Shown piece by piece: positions 32,336 to 45,899 of a DNA stretch of 64,000 nt. The notes under the pieces were generated by a model. The model saw nothing but the letters and a program-made list of their open reading frames with translations. It was not told the DNA's origin and did no database searches. Origin of the DNA: Chamaecyparis obtusa. Taxonomy: Eukaryota > Streptophyta > Pinopsida > Cupressales > Cupressaceae. The stretch lies in assembly GCA_027943335.1 (NCBI GenBank), contig BSBK01008834.1, positions 62,001 through 126,000 on the forward strand, written 5' to 3'. The position numbers and the translations under genes were made by a program. Each line of letters begins with the position of its first letter. Position 1 is the stretch's first letter.

Positions 32336-34730
32336 CTATAGTATGTACACAATAAAAATACTCAAAATAAATAAAAGCAACCTAGTAACAACCCATTTGG
32401 TCAAGAATGGAAAGAGACAAAATACACAATAAACAATTTGCAAATGATAAGTCATACTCAATGCAAAATGTACATGTTTGAAGAATTGATCATGTCCATT
32501 AGATAGATCTATAACATACATACCTTTCCCTCCACTTTTTGAGATTCCAAAGTTTGATAAATATGAGGGAAAAGGGAATCCTTGACTGAATGTTAAGAAA
32601 TTTTACATTTTTATCCAAGAAGTCACTTTTAATGATTAGATTATTTGTACAAAGCTTAGGTGGATAGATAGTTGAGTGGTTTCTACATTTACCAAATAAC
32701 ATTATCCCCACATTTAGACTTGGCTAAAACATTTTTTACACATTTTTAAATAATATAAAAGTGCACCCATTATGATGCACCTTTGTGATGTCAAATAACA
32801 CAATGAGGAAAGATCATCTTCTTTCTTACAACAATGAGAGACCTAGTGAGTTGATTCCCACAACTAATACCTACAAATAAATTGGTTAATATTTTATTGA
32901 AAATGTAAAACTAGAAAAGGAATTTCACCTACAAGTCAATGATAACAAGTCTTTCACAATCCCCCTTCCCTCAAGGAACACTATCAACCATCCCTTCCAC
33001 ACATAGCATTTCACTATTATATAAGTGGATTGTGCAAGAACATTTAACATTAAACAAGGAGAAATCTCCCCAAAACATCTTGGAAACCATTGAAGTCAAT
33101 AATAAATGAAACCTAACACCAACACTATTCCTTCCATTCACTTCTACCAAGAATAAAGAATTTAATCTATTCAACATTACATATAATCATTAGATAGTTA
33201 CATTTCCTGACTATGAAGAGGAATAGTCACGACCAAAACAATCAAAAGTACTTTCACCCTTACACAAGCTATTCTAAACTTCAAGTAAAATGAGCAATAT
33301 GATATATCAAATCATTCATATTCCTAGTAACCATTCAAAGGATCATTTTGTCAATGAACCCTCTGACTGTACCCCTACATCAGAGAAAGGAAACCTATCA
33401 ATAGAGAAAGGAAACATAGTAAAACCATTCTATGATACTATTTGTGAGGGTACAATCATCATAAGTGCCTCTCAAAACTCTCCAAACATGTAAGATTTTC
33501 TTTGAATACTTTATTGATCTCTTGTAAACATTAACCAAATCAAACCTACATTTGAATCCACACAATTACCCAAAATGAAGGGTTTTGTATCATTTAATGA
33601 ATCTCAGTCATTGGTAATGTATGGACAGTCAAACCAGTAGTCTCCAAAGCATTGAATAAGTGAATATGAATGTTTGAAAACTTTCCTCTCAACTTCCCCA
33701 ACCACTCCTAATTTGGTAGAAGGATTAGTTGAGTGTTTAGATTCAAAGGCTTGAAACAATATGTGGTAAAAATTCATGAAATACTAAAGAAGACCTATTG
33801 TTTTGTAATGTAATTTTTCAATTTCATGTATTTTATCTCCTATTTAATAGGTGACTGAGATGAAGGTTGAATTTAAGAGGCTTATAATGTTGAGTTACCT
33901 TTGTATCTCAATTTTTTGATACTTCTATGATGATATTTCTCAACAAGTATTTTATTCTATTGTTGTTTCTTGAATAACATATTGGCAAAATACAAAATTG
34001 TGTACTTCTACAAGACAGTCAACAAAAAATTGAAGCATCAAACAAGACTAGATCAAGTTGCAAGTGGACACTCAAATAGTAAGTAATGTAGAATAACAAA
34101 ATAAGTAATCTGTCGTGTCTACATTTTTTTATTTTTTGAGATTACATCCATGTTCTATATTCACAGAATGGTTCAAAATTAAAATTTACAATTTGATAAA
34201 AGTACAAATGGGTGTTGTTCCCTGTACCCTCAATCAACAACTTGCCTCCATTTGTTGTTCCCGACACCCTCAAAAAGTGTTAGATAGGCATATTTATCAT
34301 TTTAAGATCAAAGATAAAGGCCCCCTTTTTTATGTGCGCACACACACACAACATATACAACATATACAATCTTCACCATGCAGATTTTGCTAAGTGCTAC
34401 TGGGACCTTATACCCTGCAACAAATGTATTATTGTGAAAATAATCACAAATTCATTTGTTGCCGGGTCTAATTCTCAATAGTGTTTGCTCAAATTTGATG
34501 TAGTTCTGATATATTTTGTGTATAATATATATGATATTTTATTTTGATTTACAAACTACTATATTATTTTAATTTCTTTCTTTCTTGCCACAATAGGAAA
34601 GTGTTTGAGTTGGAAGACTACAATAATAGAAGTGTCTATATTCGGTATACTATACTACAACATAATTTCATAACTAACTTTTCAATTTCTATATATAATT
34701 AGGTTATAGATAATCGAAGTGAAGAGGATC
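32336..34730. other. CACTA 5' non-coding region
   Basis: About 2.4 kb without a recognisable gene, between the subterminal repeats and the transposase start. A TATATATAATT sequence at about 34690 lies close before the start codon, and a CA microsatellite lies near 34340. The open frame 33290-33493 has no family features. Confidence 0.4.
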
Positions 34731-37700
34731 ATGTCAGACAATCCAAGTGAAGAAGGTAATGGGGATACAATCAATAGATTGTGGTCTAACTTGAAAAGAA
34801 AAGGTGATGGAAAATGTTATTGTCCCTACAATATTTGTAAGGGCTTAAACACTAGAAGATTGCTAATCGAAATAGCTAAGAGACATTGCAGGGATAATGG
34901 TCACATTGAAGGAGGCTTTGATTATCATGAATAGGTAAGTTTTTCATTATATTTATTTAACAATTCATATATATGAAATACACCAAGTGATGATGAGATC
35001 ATTATCATGGTTTATTTGTGTTCATCATTTTTATATAGGTCGACTTCCCTAGGGGAGTACATGATATGGACCATGGAGGTGTGAATATGGAGAATATGGC
35101 TTTGGAAGTGGAGGATCATGGAGGTGTGAATATTGAAGCTGAAGATTATGATCCCATGGAAGATGATCATGCGCCAGATAACACATTTGAAGATGATGGT
35201 ACTGTTACATTGATCTATGACACATTTGTTACTAGAGAAACTGATGATGATGATTAGGATGATGTTGATGACATCCATGATATACCTCTACTTGAGAAGG
35301 CAACCACGACCCTTTACAAAGGCTCCCAAACAACTCTTCTCTCTGTTGTATTGTTATTGCTAAACTTGAAGGTTATGAATGGTCTATCCAACATAACGAT
35401 GTCAAGTATGCTAAGGTATGTCATATATGTCATTATAGTAATTAAAGGGTGAAACATGTACCATAAATATTGTTAATATTAAAAACTTATATTTTTTTCT
35501 ATAGATTAATAGGTGAGTTTATGTTACCACCATCGAATATTCTCCCTCACTGATATCGAGAATTATGTGCCACTATGAAAGATATTGGAATAGAGTATCA
35601 TGCAATAGATGCTTGTCCCAATGATCATATTATTTATCATAAAGAACATGAATTTGAAATAGAATGCCCTGAATGTCATATGAGTAGATAATGAATAGAT
35701 CAAATAACAAAAATGGTACCTCACAAGGTTCTTTGTTACATCCCCATTATACCACATTTGCAAAGATTATTCAGGTGTAGTAGCTTGGCACAATTTATGG
35801 ATTACTATACACATAATAGGAGTAGATATGACATTATTTGAATGCCAGTGGATGGTTGTATATTTAAGGACATAGAGGAAAAGTGGCTGCATTTTATTGA
35901 AGAACCTCAAAATCTCAAGCTTTCAGTGGTAGTGGACGGTGTCAGTCCATTCAAAGAGCTAAGATCTGTTTACTCTATTTGGCCTATTTTTGTCATCAAC
36001 AATAGCATTCCTCCATGGATGTCAATAAAGTGGGAGCACATTATGTTGGCAATGATTTTTCTAGTTATTTGATCATTTAATAGTTATTTGCATGTAATTA
36101 TAAATCTTGTAGTAAAATGGTCACAATAATTATGTAATGGTGTTGTTCATTCAACTAGGTAAATACCAAGTTAAAGATATGACTGTATATATTGAGCCTC
36201 TTATTGACGAGTTGGTGGAGTTATGGAATAGTGTCACTATGTATGACATATCTAGACCAATAGGAGACAGACAATTTCAATACCATGCAATGCTTGTATG
36301 GACAATACATGATGTGCCAAGGCTAACACATTTTTCTAGTATGTTATGGTGAATTCAAGTTGCACGTGATAATTGTAAATATTAAAATTAACATATTTAA
36401 TTCAATTGTATCATTATCTTGTAAGCCTTCAAACAAAGGGAAAATTTACATGTCCAGTTTGTGGTCCAAAGATGAAATCTCGTCATTCAAAAAGTTTAAG
36501 AAAGAAGGTGTTTGATGAGCATAGAAACTTTCTCCAGAAAAATCATAACTATCCAATTATCGAAAAACATCTTTCAATGGGAAACAAGAGACTACATCTA
36601 AGCCATAGAGAATGACACCCCACCTATGGAAGTTGGAATATAATAGAATTAATTGTCAAGGTACTACTATTCTACCTAATGGTTTATGTTTGGAATTTGT
36701 ATATTTTATTGTGTTTTTTTTTTTGATTATGTGATTGATGATCATGAATATCATCAAGGCAATACTAGTAAGAACCTTCCAAAGGGATTAAAAAGTTATC
36801 CTAGACAATTTAGTTGGTTTCCCAACTACGAGTAGCTAAAAATTGTACATTTGTTTGATAATATGCATATTGGAAAGAATGTAATGGAGACATTGTGGAA
36901 GATATTGGATGTAAGGCATGACAAAGAAAAAATAGTCAAAATTTGTAGCGACATTCATGAATCCAATGATGAAATGAAAAATTTCATTGAATCAAATAGA
37001 AATGAAGAATGGATTACAATGAGTACCCTTCCTTGGTTATTAACAGAGCAGCAAAGTAATGCTATAAAAGAAGTCATATGAAAAATTTGATTTCCCATAG
37101 GATTTGCTATAAACATAAGTGGTACCATATCAAATAAAAGTGAATTTGGGCCAGGGTTGAAAATACATGATTGGCATACCTTCATAAAGGTAAGTACTAT
37201 TCTTTTGTATTTACAATATATTTGTAAACTACATGTACTTCTCATTGTATTATGTGAAAAAAAAATGACATGATTATTTTTATAATTATTGTAGTACGTT
37301 CTACCTGTATCTCTCCCAGAGAACTTCGACAATAACAACAAACAAGTGATATATGATCTTGGAAAATACATGAGGTAAGCAATGATATTTGTTCAATTTG
37401 TTGTATATATTGTAAAGTCTCGTGTTTATATATTTTTGTGTCTTGAATGTCTTGTAGATGGTTGTCATCTAAAGAAATCCATAAAGAAAATATAAAATAA
37501 TGGAAGAGAATAATTCCTCATCTAATGTGTAAATTGAAAAAGTGTCTACCTTCAACCTTTCTCAATGCACAAGAACACTACCTTATACACCAAGTTGAGG
37601 AGATTGAATTGTGTGAACCCATACACACTCGGTCAATGTGGACGGTTGAGAGGCACCTAAATTTTTTTAAGGGTTTGGTTTGGAAAAGAGAACATCCTGA

Positions 37701-37804
37701 GGGTTCTACGGTGGAGGGATATATGGTATACCAGACTACAATGTACATTATAGAATATCTTCCTAAGCTTGCAACAAAGATCCATATAGATCGCATTTGG
37801 GATT
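34731..37804 (+). pseudogene. CACTA transposase (TNPD / Transposase_21 type), 5' part
   Basis: The ATG at 34731 opens the N-terminal domain (MSDNPSEEGN, then GDGKCYCPYNICKGLNTRRL). The intron starts at GTAAGT 34935 and ends at 35038. Exon 2 ends with TLYKGSQTTLLSVVLLLLNL and a GTATGT donor. Exon 3 gives IGIEYHAIDACPNDHIIYHK, EIECPECHMSR, KVLCYIPIIPHLQRLFRC and SVVVDGVSPFKELRSVYSIW. Later exons give YIEPLIDELVELWNSVTMYD, HAMLVWTIHDVPRL, GKFTCPVCG, KIVHLFDNMHIGKNVMETLW and MWTVERHLNFFKGLVWK. This is the canonical plant CACTA transposase, which cuts at the CACTA tips. Stops, mostly TGA and TAG/TAA, are scattered. The exon is cut at 37804 by the copia array and resumes in frame at 50411. Confidence 0.93.
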
Positions 37805-38998
37805 TGTTAGAAAGTAAAGTCCACCAAGATAACTGAGAGGGGGGGGGGTGAATCAATTATTAGATAATTATAACATTTATCAACTTCAACAACATTTAAC
37901 CATGTAATAAATGTAATCATCAACCATAGAAAGATATTGATACACAATAACACAAGATATGTTGACTAGAGAACCTCTTGATCAAAGAGTAAACCCTAGT
38001 GGGAATGATGCCCACAAAAGATGGATTAATATGAATATTCCTTGTGAAAGGATGGACTTTGTTAGGAGTTTTATGAAATACATTCAGTAGATATGAATCC
38101 CTATTAGGAGATTTTGAAACCCTATTAGAAGATTCTAACCCTGTTAAGAGTTATGGAAGACAGAAGGACCCACTACCCAAACAGCTTCAGGGTAAGGTTA
38201 CTGAACACACTATCCAAATAACCTTAATATTATTCAATAGAATAATATGAAATATTTTACCTCCTCACTATGCCAAACTGCACTCACTACTACACCAGAT
38301 CTCAATTCTAGATCTTTGTACTTCACATGTCTTCCTTTACAATCTCGCTTTCACAACTTCATAGGCTCTCTTCTTCACTTCATGCATACATTCACATCCA
38401 ACCATACCATGTCATATTATTTTTCATTACCACACCACATACAACTAAGGAAAAACATTCATTCCTTTATACCACACTCAAATAATTACAAATGAGTCGG
38501 TAGACAATTACAAAATAAAAGTTTCCACACGCTACATCAAAATTACACAAAAAATTTCAGCTTCCAAATGCAATAACTCTTCACTCATGTGACCTCAAAT
38601 TTTATTCAGTGAACCACATCACCACCAATGTGTCTCAAACTTCCCTTTAACTATGCAAAACTAGATTCCATCCCGATTAGGAGATATCATCTAATTTCCA
38701 CAAACCGCTACTCAGGAACACTGCCTGAATACTGCTTCCACCAAAATGCTTATAAATTTCATGAATAAATGAATTTCTATTTGTGCTCTTAACAATATCT
38801 AAATAACACATCAAATATCATAACCTCAATGTCATATAATCCCAACTACAATATCCCACGTCTTCTATTCAAAACACTATCTGCTTCTTTGCTAAACTCC
38901 AGAATATTACTATGTTGACATCAATGACAATCATAGTCATGAATACAACAACCAATGCTACAGAATGACTACCAATCATCAAGCATTAATTCCTAACA
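37805..38998 (-). repeat. Copia LTR 1 (3' LTR of copy A)
   Basis: On the minus strand it begins TGTTAGGAATTAATGC and ends CTTTCTAACA. The polypurine tract (AATGGGGGAGAT on the minus strand) lies just upstream of it, at 38999-39010. It shares the CCACCAAGATAACTGAGAG segment with LTR 3 but not with LTR 2. Confidence 0.9.
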
Positions 38999-39353
38999 AT
39001 CTCCCCCATTAGAATTGATGACAACATAGATGAAAAACATCCAATGTTCCAAAAATCCAATATTGTAATACTGCTGCACTGACAAATATTCATCAATCAA
39101 ATCTTGCTTTGTTTTCCTATTCAATTCACTCCTATAGATAGTATATAGAATTTTTCATGTACACTTCTACCCCTTTGACATCAATGACAAAAATTTCATC
39201 ACTATGTCAACAACAAGTCAATGTCAAAAGACACTATTTAGAAAATACATTCACAAGAGTCCGCATGACTCAGCTCAGATACACATACTCCCCAATAGAG
39301 GAAGTACCAACATCCAATCCAGAAAATAGATAGGGCCATATACCACTACACGG

Positions 39354-40160
39354 ATGCAACCAACTACATCATTACTCAAAAGTAGGCTGGGGCATAACCC
39401 CAAGCATACCTCTCAGATACTCAAATGTATCCTTAGGCAAAGGCTTTGTAAATATATTTGGTATCTACTGCTTTGTGCTTATGTACTCCAGTCTAACTTC
39501 TTTCTCAACAACTTTCTCTCTTACAACATTATACTTGATCTCTATATGCTTAGTCTTAGAATATAATACAAGATTCTTAGACATACTAACTGCACTAGAG
39601 TTATCACAAGGTATAACAATAGGCTCATTAAACTTAATTTCATTATCCTTCAACATTTGCTTCATCCTAATTATCTGGTTACAATTGTTTGCTATTGCTA
39701 CATACTCTACTTCTGCTATACACTATGAAATATAATTCTGCTTCTTGCTTAGCCAAGAAACTAATCTTCCTCCAAGAAAAAAGGCTCCACCACTGGTGCT
39801 TTTCTTGTCATCAACACTACCTCCCCAATCAACATCTGTGTATGTGCATAGGGTAAAATCATCAGATTTTTCATACCACAATCCATAATCCATTGTGCCT
39901 CTTAAATATCTCAGTATTCTCTTTACTACTGCATAATGTGACTCTCTAGTTTCAACTTGAAATCTTGCTACCATTTCAACTGAATGTTGTATATCTGGTC
40001 TAGTGTGTGTCAAGTACTGCAATCCATAATTCATGGATCTATATTTCTTCTGCTCAACTGCTGGTGTTTTATCTTTGCTTGATAGTTTATATCCTATAAC
40101 CATATGTGTTCCAACTGGATTATAGTTCTCCATTCCAAATCTCTTCAGCAAATCATTCAA
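39354..40160 (-). pseudogene. RNase H and C-terminus, copia copy A
   Basis: Minus-strand reading: VKRILRYLRGTMDYGLWYEK, YTDVDWGGSVDDKKSTSGGA, FFLGGRLVSWLSKKQNYIS-stop, then after a gap IPCDNSSAVSMSKN, KTKHIEIKYNVVREKV and LEYISTKQ, ending MPQPTFE near 39380. These are the copia RNase H landmarks: YTDADWGG, ISTAEAEY region, DN..A, K.KHI. The 39 kb segment below it (38999-39353) is untranslated leader to the 3' LTR. Confidence 0.9.
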
Positions 40161-40169
40161 GTACTTTTT

Positions 40170-41170
40170 CTAGCTAACAAAGATACCATCATTGTTCTGT
40201 GTTATCTGTAATCCCAAAAAGTATTTCATCTCACCAATCATGCTCATTTCAAATTTAGTCTTTATTTCATCAGCAAATTTGTCACTAGCTTCATCTTCTC
40301 CTCCAAAAATAATGTCATCAACAAATATCACTATAACTAACAAGCCATTTTCAATTTCTTTTGTGTATAGATTGCTATCAAGTATTCCTTTAGTAAATCC
40401 CAATTTCAACAAATACTTATCCAATCTAGCATACCAAGTTCTAGGTCCTTGCTTTAGTCCATATAGTGCTTTCTTTAGTTTAAATACCATATCTCCTTCT
40501 TGAGTCATGGGAAAACCTTGAGGCTGCTCAATGTAGACTTCTTCTTCCAATTCACCATTCAGAAATGGAGACTTCACATCCATCCGATACACTTTGAATT
40601 TCTTAAAAGCTGCATAAGCCAAAAACATTCTTACTGCTTCAAGTATTGCTACTGGTGAAAAAGTTTCTTCATAGTCAATTCCTTCTTGCTGTGAGTATCA
40701 CTTACATACCAATCTTGCTTTGTTTCTTACTACTTCTCCTTGTTCATTCATTTAGTTTTTGAATACCCATTTAGTTCCAATCACATTTTTGTTTTTAGGT
40801 CTAGGGACCAATTCCCATGTCTTTTTTTTCTCAATCTAATCTAGTTATTCTTTCATAGCATTTATCCAATATTCATCTTCACAAGCTTCACTAGTAGATT
40901 TAGGTTCAATTTGATAAATCAAACATAAATGTACCTTATATCTGGTCATAACTCCTCTGTCCAAACTTCCAATCACTTGCTCAACATGATGATGTCTTGA
41001 TATATACCTGTTAGGTGTCATAGTCATAGATCTTTCTTCAACTGTAGATTCTTCTCTAGATTCCTCTTTGGTTTCTTCTTTGGTTTCTTCTGCAGTATGA
41101 TTCTCATTCAACAACTCACTGTCGGTCTCATAGAATAATTATGTAGTTTAAATGTTAGGCTGAGGATTCA
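40170..41170 (-). pseudogene. Reverse transcriptase, copia copy A
   Basis: An acidic linker (EETKEETKEESREES) precedes MTRYKVHLC and EACEDEYWINAMKE, the usual start of copia RT. It continues with [60 protein letters not shown] and the catalytic [17 protein letters not shown]. Both RT aspartates are intact. The 5' RT segment near 40629-40845 has several stops. Confidence 0.93.
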
Positions 41171-41199
41171 CTTCTTCATCAGATTCATAATCAAGCATT

Positions 41200-42250
41200 C
41201 TTTCCTAAATTTTAAACTTCTCATCAACTTTAGCATTTGTGCTTTCAACAATAGTTTTAGTTCTCTTATTGTAACATCTATATGCTTTTCTCTTCAAAGA
41301 ATATCTAAGAAAGATTCCTTCATGACTTCTAGGATCAAACTTTCCAATATCATCATCTCTCTTTATATAGCATTTAACTCCAAAAATTCTAAAATACTTA
41401 ACTGAGGGTGCATGTCCAAATCATAATTCATAAGGTGTCTTATATGTGTCTGCTTTGATTTGTACTCTGTTCATTGTATATACTGTTGTATTCACTCCTT
41501 CTCTCCAAAATGTCTTTGCCAAATCATTCTCAAATAACATAGCTCTTGTTGCTTCAGTCACTGACCTATTTCTTCTTTATGCAATACCATTTTTTTCAAG
41601 TGTTCTGGGGGCTGAAAACTATCTGTTAATTCAATTCACTTCACAAAAAGTGTTAAACTCTCTAGAAGTAAATTATCCACCTCTATCAAAACTCAAACAT
41701 TTAATCTTCATTCCAGATTCATTCTCAAATTTATTCTTAATTATCTTAAACTTATCAATTGCTTTAGATTTTTATTTAAAAAATACAATCCACATCATTC
41801 TTGTAAAGTCATCAACAAGAATCATAAAATACCTTTCTCCATAGAATCCTCTAGTCCTGGTAGGACCGCTCAAGTCTGTATGAACAATCTCCAACTTCTC
41901 TGACGATGTGAACTTCTTACTAGGAAAAGAACTTCTCTTCTGCTTAGCCATCACACATTCTTTGCAAATTATGTTAGTATGTTTCATAATTTTAGGCAAA
42001 TCCCTTACTGCAAGTGTAGTACTTATTTTCACAATGTTATCAATGTTTATATGACAAAATCTTCTATGCCATACCAACTATTGTCAATTTTAGTAATCAA
42101 GCATGTCATCTCACTAGGATTCAACTGAAATACATTACCTCTAGTTCTAGATCCTGTCCCAATCAAATTTCCATCTTTATCCTTTATCACACAAGTTTTC
42201 TCAGTAAACCAAACTTGATATCCTTTATCCACTAATTGTCCAACACTCAA
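41200..42250 (-). pseudogene. Integrase, copia copy A
   Basis: The GAG-pre-integrase segment VWHRRFCHINIDNIVKISTT with CKECVMAKQKRSSFPSKKF forms the HHCC module. The core opens EIVHTDLSGPTRTRGFYGER and YFMILVDDFTRMMW. The second Asp lies in CLSFDRGG near 41680, but the next codon expected as Glu is TAA. The C-terminal part near 41440-41200 (KFDPRS, CYNKRTKT region) is frame-disrupted. It is inactive. Confidence 0.88.
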
Positions 42251-43543
42251 AAGATTATGTTACAATCCATCAACAAAGTAAACTTCATTAGTATTAGTCT
42301 TTCCATCAAGAGTAATAGATCCTATACCTTTAATCAAACAAGGTGCATTATTACCAACTCTAACAATTCATCCATCATAATTGTCAAGCTTTATGAATTT
42401 CCTTTTATCTCCAGTCATATGATGTGAACAACCACTATCTATAATCCAATCAGCTTTCTTTTCAACTTGGGAAACTAAGGCTTTTTCTTCCTTAACATCA
42501 GATTCATAATTTTCTTCTTTAATAGCTACAAATCATATTTCATCAATGTTCTCATTATCACTATCACTCAAATGTCTTTCAATTCTTGCTTCAAGATCTT
42601 CATCAGTAGAATAATAACATTCCTTGGTTCTTATAGGCTTGAAATTGTTTCTATATTTTTTAACTCTCTTAGGACACTTAGATGCAAAATGACCATATTC
42701 TTGACATGTCCAACATTTAAAAATTTTGTTACCATCTAGTTCTCTTTTCACAAGAAAGGCAATACCATCCTTAATCTTCTTATCTTGTTCATTTCTAGAT
42801 CTATTGTTGTTGGCATAACCTGCACTCACACTGGTACTTCTTTAAAAAGTAGGGCAGATGCTACGAGCACTGAATGTTGTCTCCATTCTAGTTAAGTCAC
42901 CTAATAACCTCAGGTTCATCTCTGCTACTTCCAATCTTCCAAGAAGAGTTTATCTTGTAAATTTTTTAGTACAAGGTATAACTTGTTCAATCATCTGCGT
43001 TGTCTACTTAAATACAGGAGTAAATGTCGTCAGAATTTTCCATATCACTTCATTCTCTATCTTTGATCCTCCACAAGATTTTATTCCTCCAACAATTTTT
43101 GACATTCTACCAATATAGCTTCTAACAGATTCATCTTCCATCATTCTCATATCTTCAAATACACATATCCAATTATGTAATCTAGCTCTCTTTGCATGTT
43201 CATCACCTTCAAAAGTAGAGTGTAAAGCTTTCCAAATTTCATTAGATTTCTTAAAACATTTTACCTGACTGTATTCATTCTCTAGAAGTGTTGTCAAAAG
43301 TGCTTCTCTTGCAAGTATGTTACACATGAATAGATCTACGTCATCTTTAGAACTTGTTTCAAGACTGTCTTCTTCAACTATAGTTCTCTCATTTTTTGTA
43401 ATCAACCAATAGCCTGGTCCTAACCATAGTAGATGTGTCTTCATCTTTTCTTTCCAGCTATCAAAATTTACTCCATAAAACTTAGGGCTTTCTTTCTTGA
43501 AATTCACCATGGATCTTCTTAAGCTGTTAAACTTTCCTTTCAA
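42250..43543 (-). pseudogene. Gag and protease, copia copy A
   Basis: The start MKGKFNSLRRSMVNFKKES leads into a full copia gag: FYGVNFDSWKEKMKTHLLWL, FKKSNEIWKALHSTFEGDEH, LHNWICVFEDMRMMEDESV. This is the UBN2-type capsid. A knuckle CWTCQEYGHFASKC and the basic PKRVKKYRNNF follow. Protease: ADWIIDSGCSHHMTGDKRKF with the D-S-G triad intact, then FVDGL-stop-HNLLSVGQLVDKGYQVW. The gag frame breaks near 43004-42829 (stop after FTPVFK). Copy B lacks about 86 bp near the gag start that are present here. Confidence 0.92.
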
Positions 43544-43566
43544 GGACCTGCTACACTGATACTAAT

Positions 43567-44752
43567 TGTTAGAAAGTAAAGTCCATGGGGGGGTGAATCA
43601 GTTATCAGATAATTATAACATTTATCAACTTCAACAAGATTTAACTATGTAAGAAATGTAATCATCAACCATAGAATGATATTCATACACAATGACACAA
43701 TAACACAAGATATGTCAACTAGGGAACATCTTAATCAAAGAGTAAACCCCAGTGGGAATGATGCCCACAAAAGATACACTAATATGAATATTCCTTACAA
43801 AAGGATGGACTCTGTTAGGAGTCTTATGAAATACATTCAGTACATATGAATCCTTTTTAGGATATTTTGAATCCATGTTAGAAGATTCTAACCCTGTTAA
43901 GAGTTATGGAAGATAGAAGGACCCACTGCCCAAATAGCTTCAGGGTAAGGTCACTGAACACACTATCCAAATAACCTTAATATTATTTAGCAGAATAATA
44001 TGAAATATGTTACCTCCTTACTGTGCTAAACCACACTCACTGCTACACTAGATGTCAATTCTAGATCTATGTACTTCACATGTCTTCCTTTACAATCTCG
44101 CTTTCACAACTACATAGGATCTCTTCTTCACTTCATGCATACATTCGCATCCAACCATACCATGCTCATATTCTTTTTCATTACCACACAACATACAACT
44201 AAGGAAAAACATTCCTTCCTTTATACCACACTCAAATAATTACAAATGAGTCGGCACACAATTACAAAATAAAAGTTTCCACATGCTACATCAAAATTAC
44301 ATGAAAATTGTCGGCTTCCAAATGCAATAACTCTTCACTCATGTGACCTCAAAGTTTGTGTAGTGAACCACATCACCACCAATGTGTCTCAAACTTCCCT
44401 TTAATTGTGCAAAACTGGATTCCATCCTAATTAGGAGATATCATCCAATTTCCACAAACCACTACTCAAGAACACTGCCTGAATATTGTTTCCACCAAAA
44501 TACTTATAAATTTCATGAATAAATGAATTTTTATTTGTTCTCTTAACCATATGTAAATAACATATCAAAGATTATAACCTCAACGTCACATAATCCCAAC
44601 TACAATATCTCACGTGCACTAATCAAAACACTATCTACTTCTTTGCTAAACTCTAGAATATTACTATGTTGACATCAATGATAATCATAGTCATGAATTC
44701 AACAACCACTGCTACAAAGTGACTACCAATAATCGAGCATTCATTCGTAACA
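43567..44752 (-). repeat. Copia LTR 2, shared middle LTR
   Basis: It serves as 5' LTR for copy A (a degraded primer site TAGTATCAGTGTAGC lies next to it at 43552-43566) and as 3' LTR for copy B (its polypurine side is at 44753). It lacks about 20 bp (CACCAAGATAACTGAGAG) that LTR 1 and LTR 3 share, and is the most divergent of the three. Confidence 0.9.
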
Positions 44753-45125
44753 ATCTGCCCCATTGGCATTGATGGCAACATAGATGAAAAACATCCAATG
44801 TTCCAAAAATCCAATATTGCAATACTGCTGCACTGACAAATATTCATCAATCAAATCTTGCTTCTTTTTCCTATTCAGTTCACTCCAATAGATAGTACAT
44901 AGGTTTTTTCATGTACACTTCTCCCCCATTGACACAAATGATAGAAATTTCATCACTATGTCAACAACAACTCAATGTCAAAAGACACTGTTCATAAAAT
45001 ACATTCAAAAGAGTCCTCATGACTCAGCTTAGATACACATACTCCCCCATAGAGGAAGTACCAACATCCAAACCAGAAAATAGATAGGGCCATATACCAC
45101 AGGATGGATGCAACCAACTGCATCA

Positions 45126-45857
45126 TTACTCAAAATTAGGCTGGGGCATAACCCCAAGCATACCTCTTAGATACTCAGATGTATCCTTAGGCAAAGGCTT
45201 TGTAAATATATTTGCTATCTTCTCCTTTGTGCTTATGTACTCTAGTCTAACTTCTTTCTCAGCAACTTTCTCTCTTACAACATGATACTTGATCTCTATA
45301 TGCTTAGTCTTAGTATGTAATATAGGATTCTTAGACATACTAACTGTACTGGTGTTATCACAATGTGTAACAACAGGCTCATCAAACTTAATTCCATTAT
45401 CCTTCAATTTTTGCTTCATCCAAATTATCTGGTTACAATTGTTTGCTGCTGCTACATACTTTGCTTTGGCTGTACTCTGTGAAATAGAATTCTACTTCTT
45501 GCTTAGCCAAGAAACTAATCTTCCTCCAAGAAAAAAGGCTCCACCACTAGTGCTTTTATTATCATCAACACTACCTCCCCAATCAGCATCTGTATATGCG
45601 CATAGGGTAAAATCATTAGATTTTTCATACCACAATCCATAATCCATTATGCCTCTTAAATATCTCAATATTCTCTTTACTACTGCATAATGTGACTCTC
45701 TAGGTTCAACTTGAAATCTTGCTAGCATTCTAACTAAATGTTGTATATCTAGTGTAGTGTGTGTCAAGTACTGCATTCCACCAATCATGGATCTATATTT
45801 CTTCTGCTCAACTGCTAGTGTTTTATGTTTGCTTGATAGTTTATGTCCTGTAACCAT
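45126..45857 (-). pseudogene. RNase H and C-terminus, copia copy B
   Basis: Matches copy A: KRILRYLRGIMDYGLWYEKS, AYTDADWGGSVDDNKSTSGG, FFLGGRLVSWLSKK-stop-NS, then IKFDEPVVTHCDNTSTVSMS, KTKHIEIKYHVVREKVAEKE, IANIFTKPLPKDTSEYLRG and MLGVMPQPNFE with its own stop near 45128. Catalytic residues of RNase H are present. The 3' untranslated stretch 44753-45125 follows. Confidence 0.9.
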
Positions 45858-45899
45858 AGGTGTTCCAACTCATTTAAAATTCTCCATTACAAATCTCTT

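Noticed and set aside
33290..33493. 67-codon ORF in the CACTA leader
   Set aside because: No motif, no splice context and AT-rich composition like its surroundings.
45289..45642. Long plus-strand frames over the copia interiors
   Set aside because: Mirror strand of the RNase H and RT reading frames, seen equally in copies A and B.
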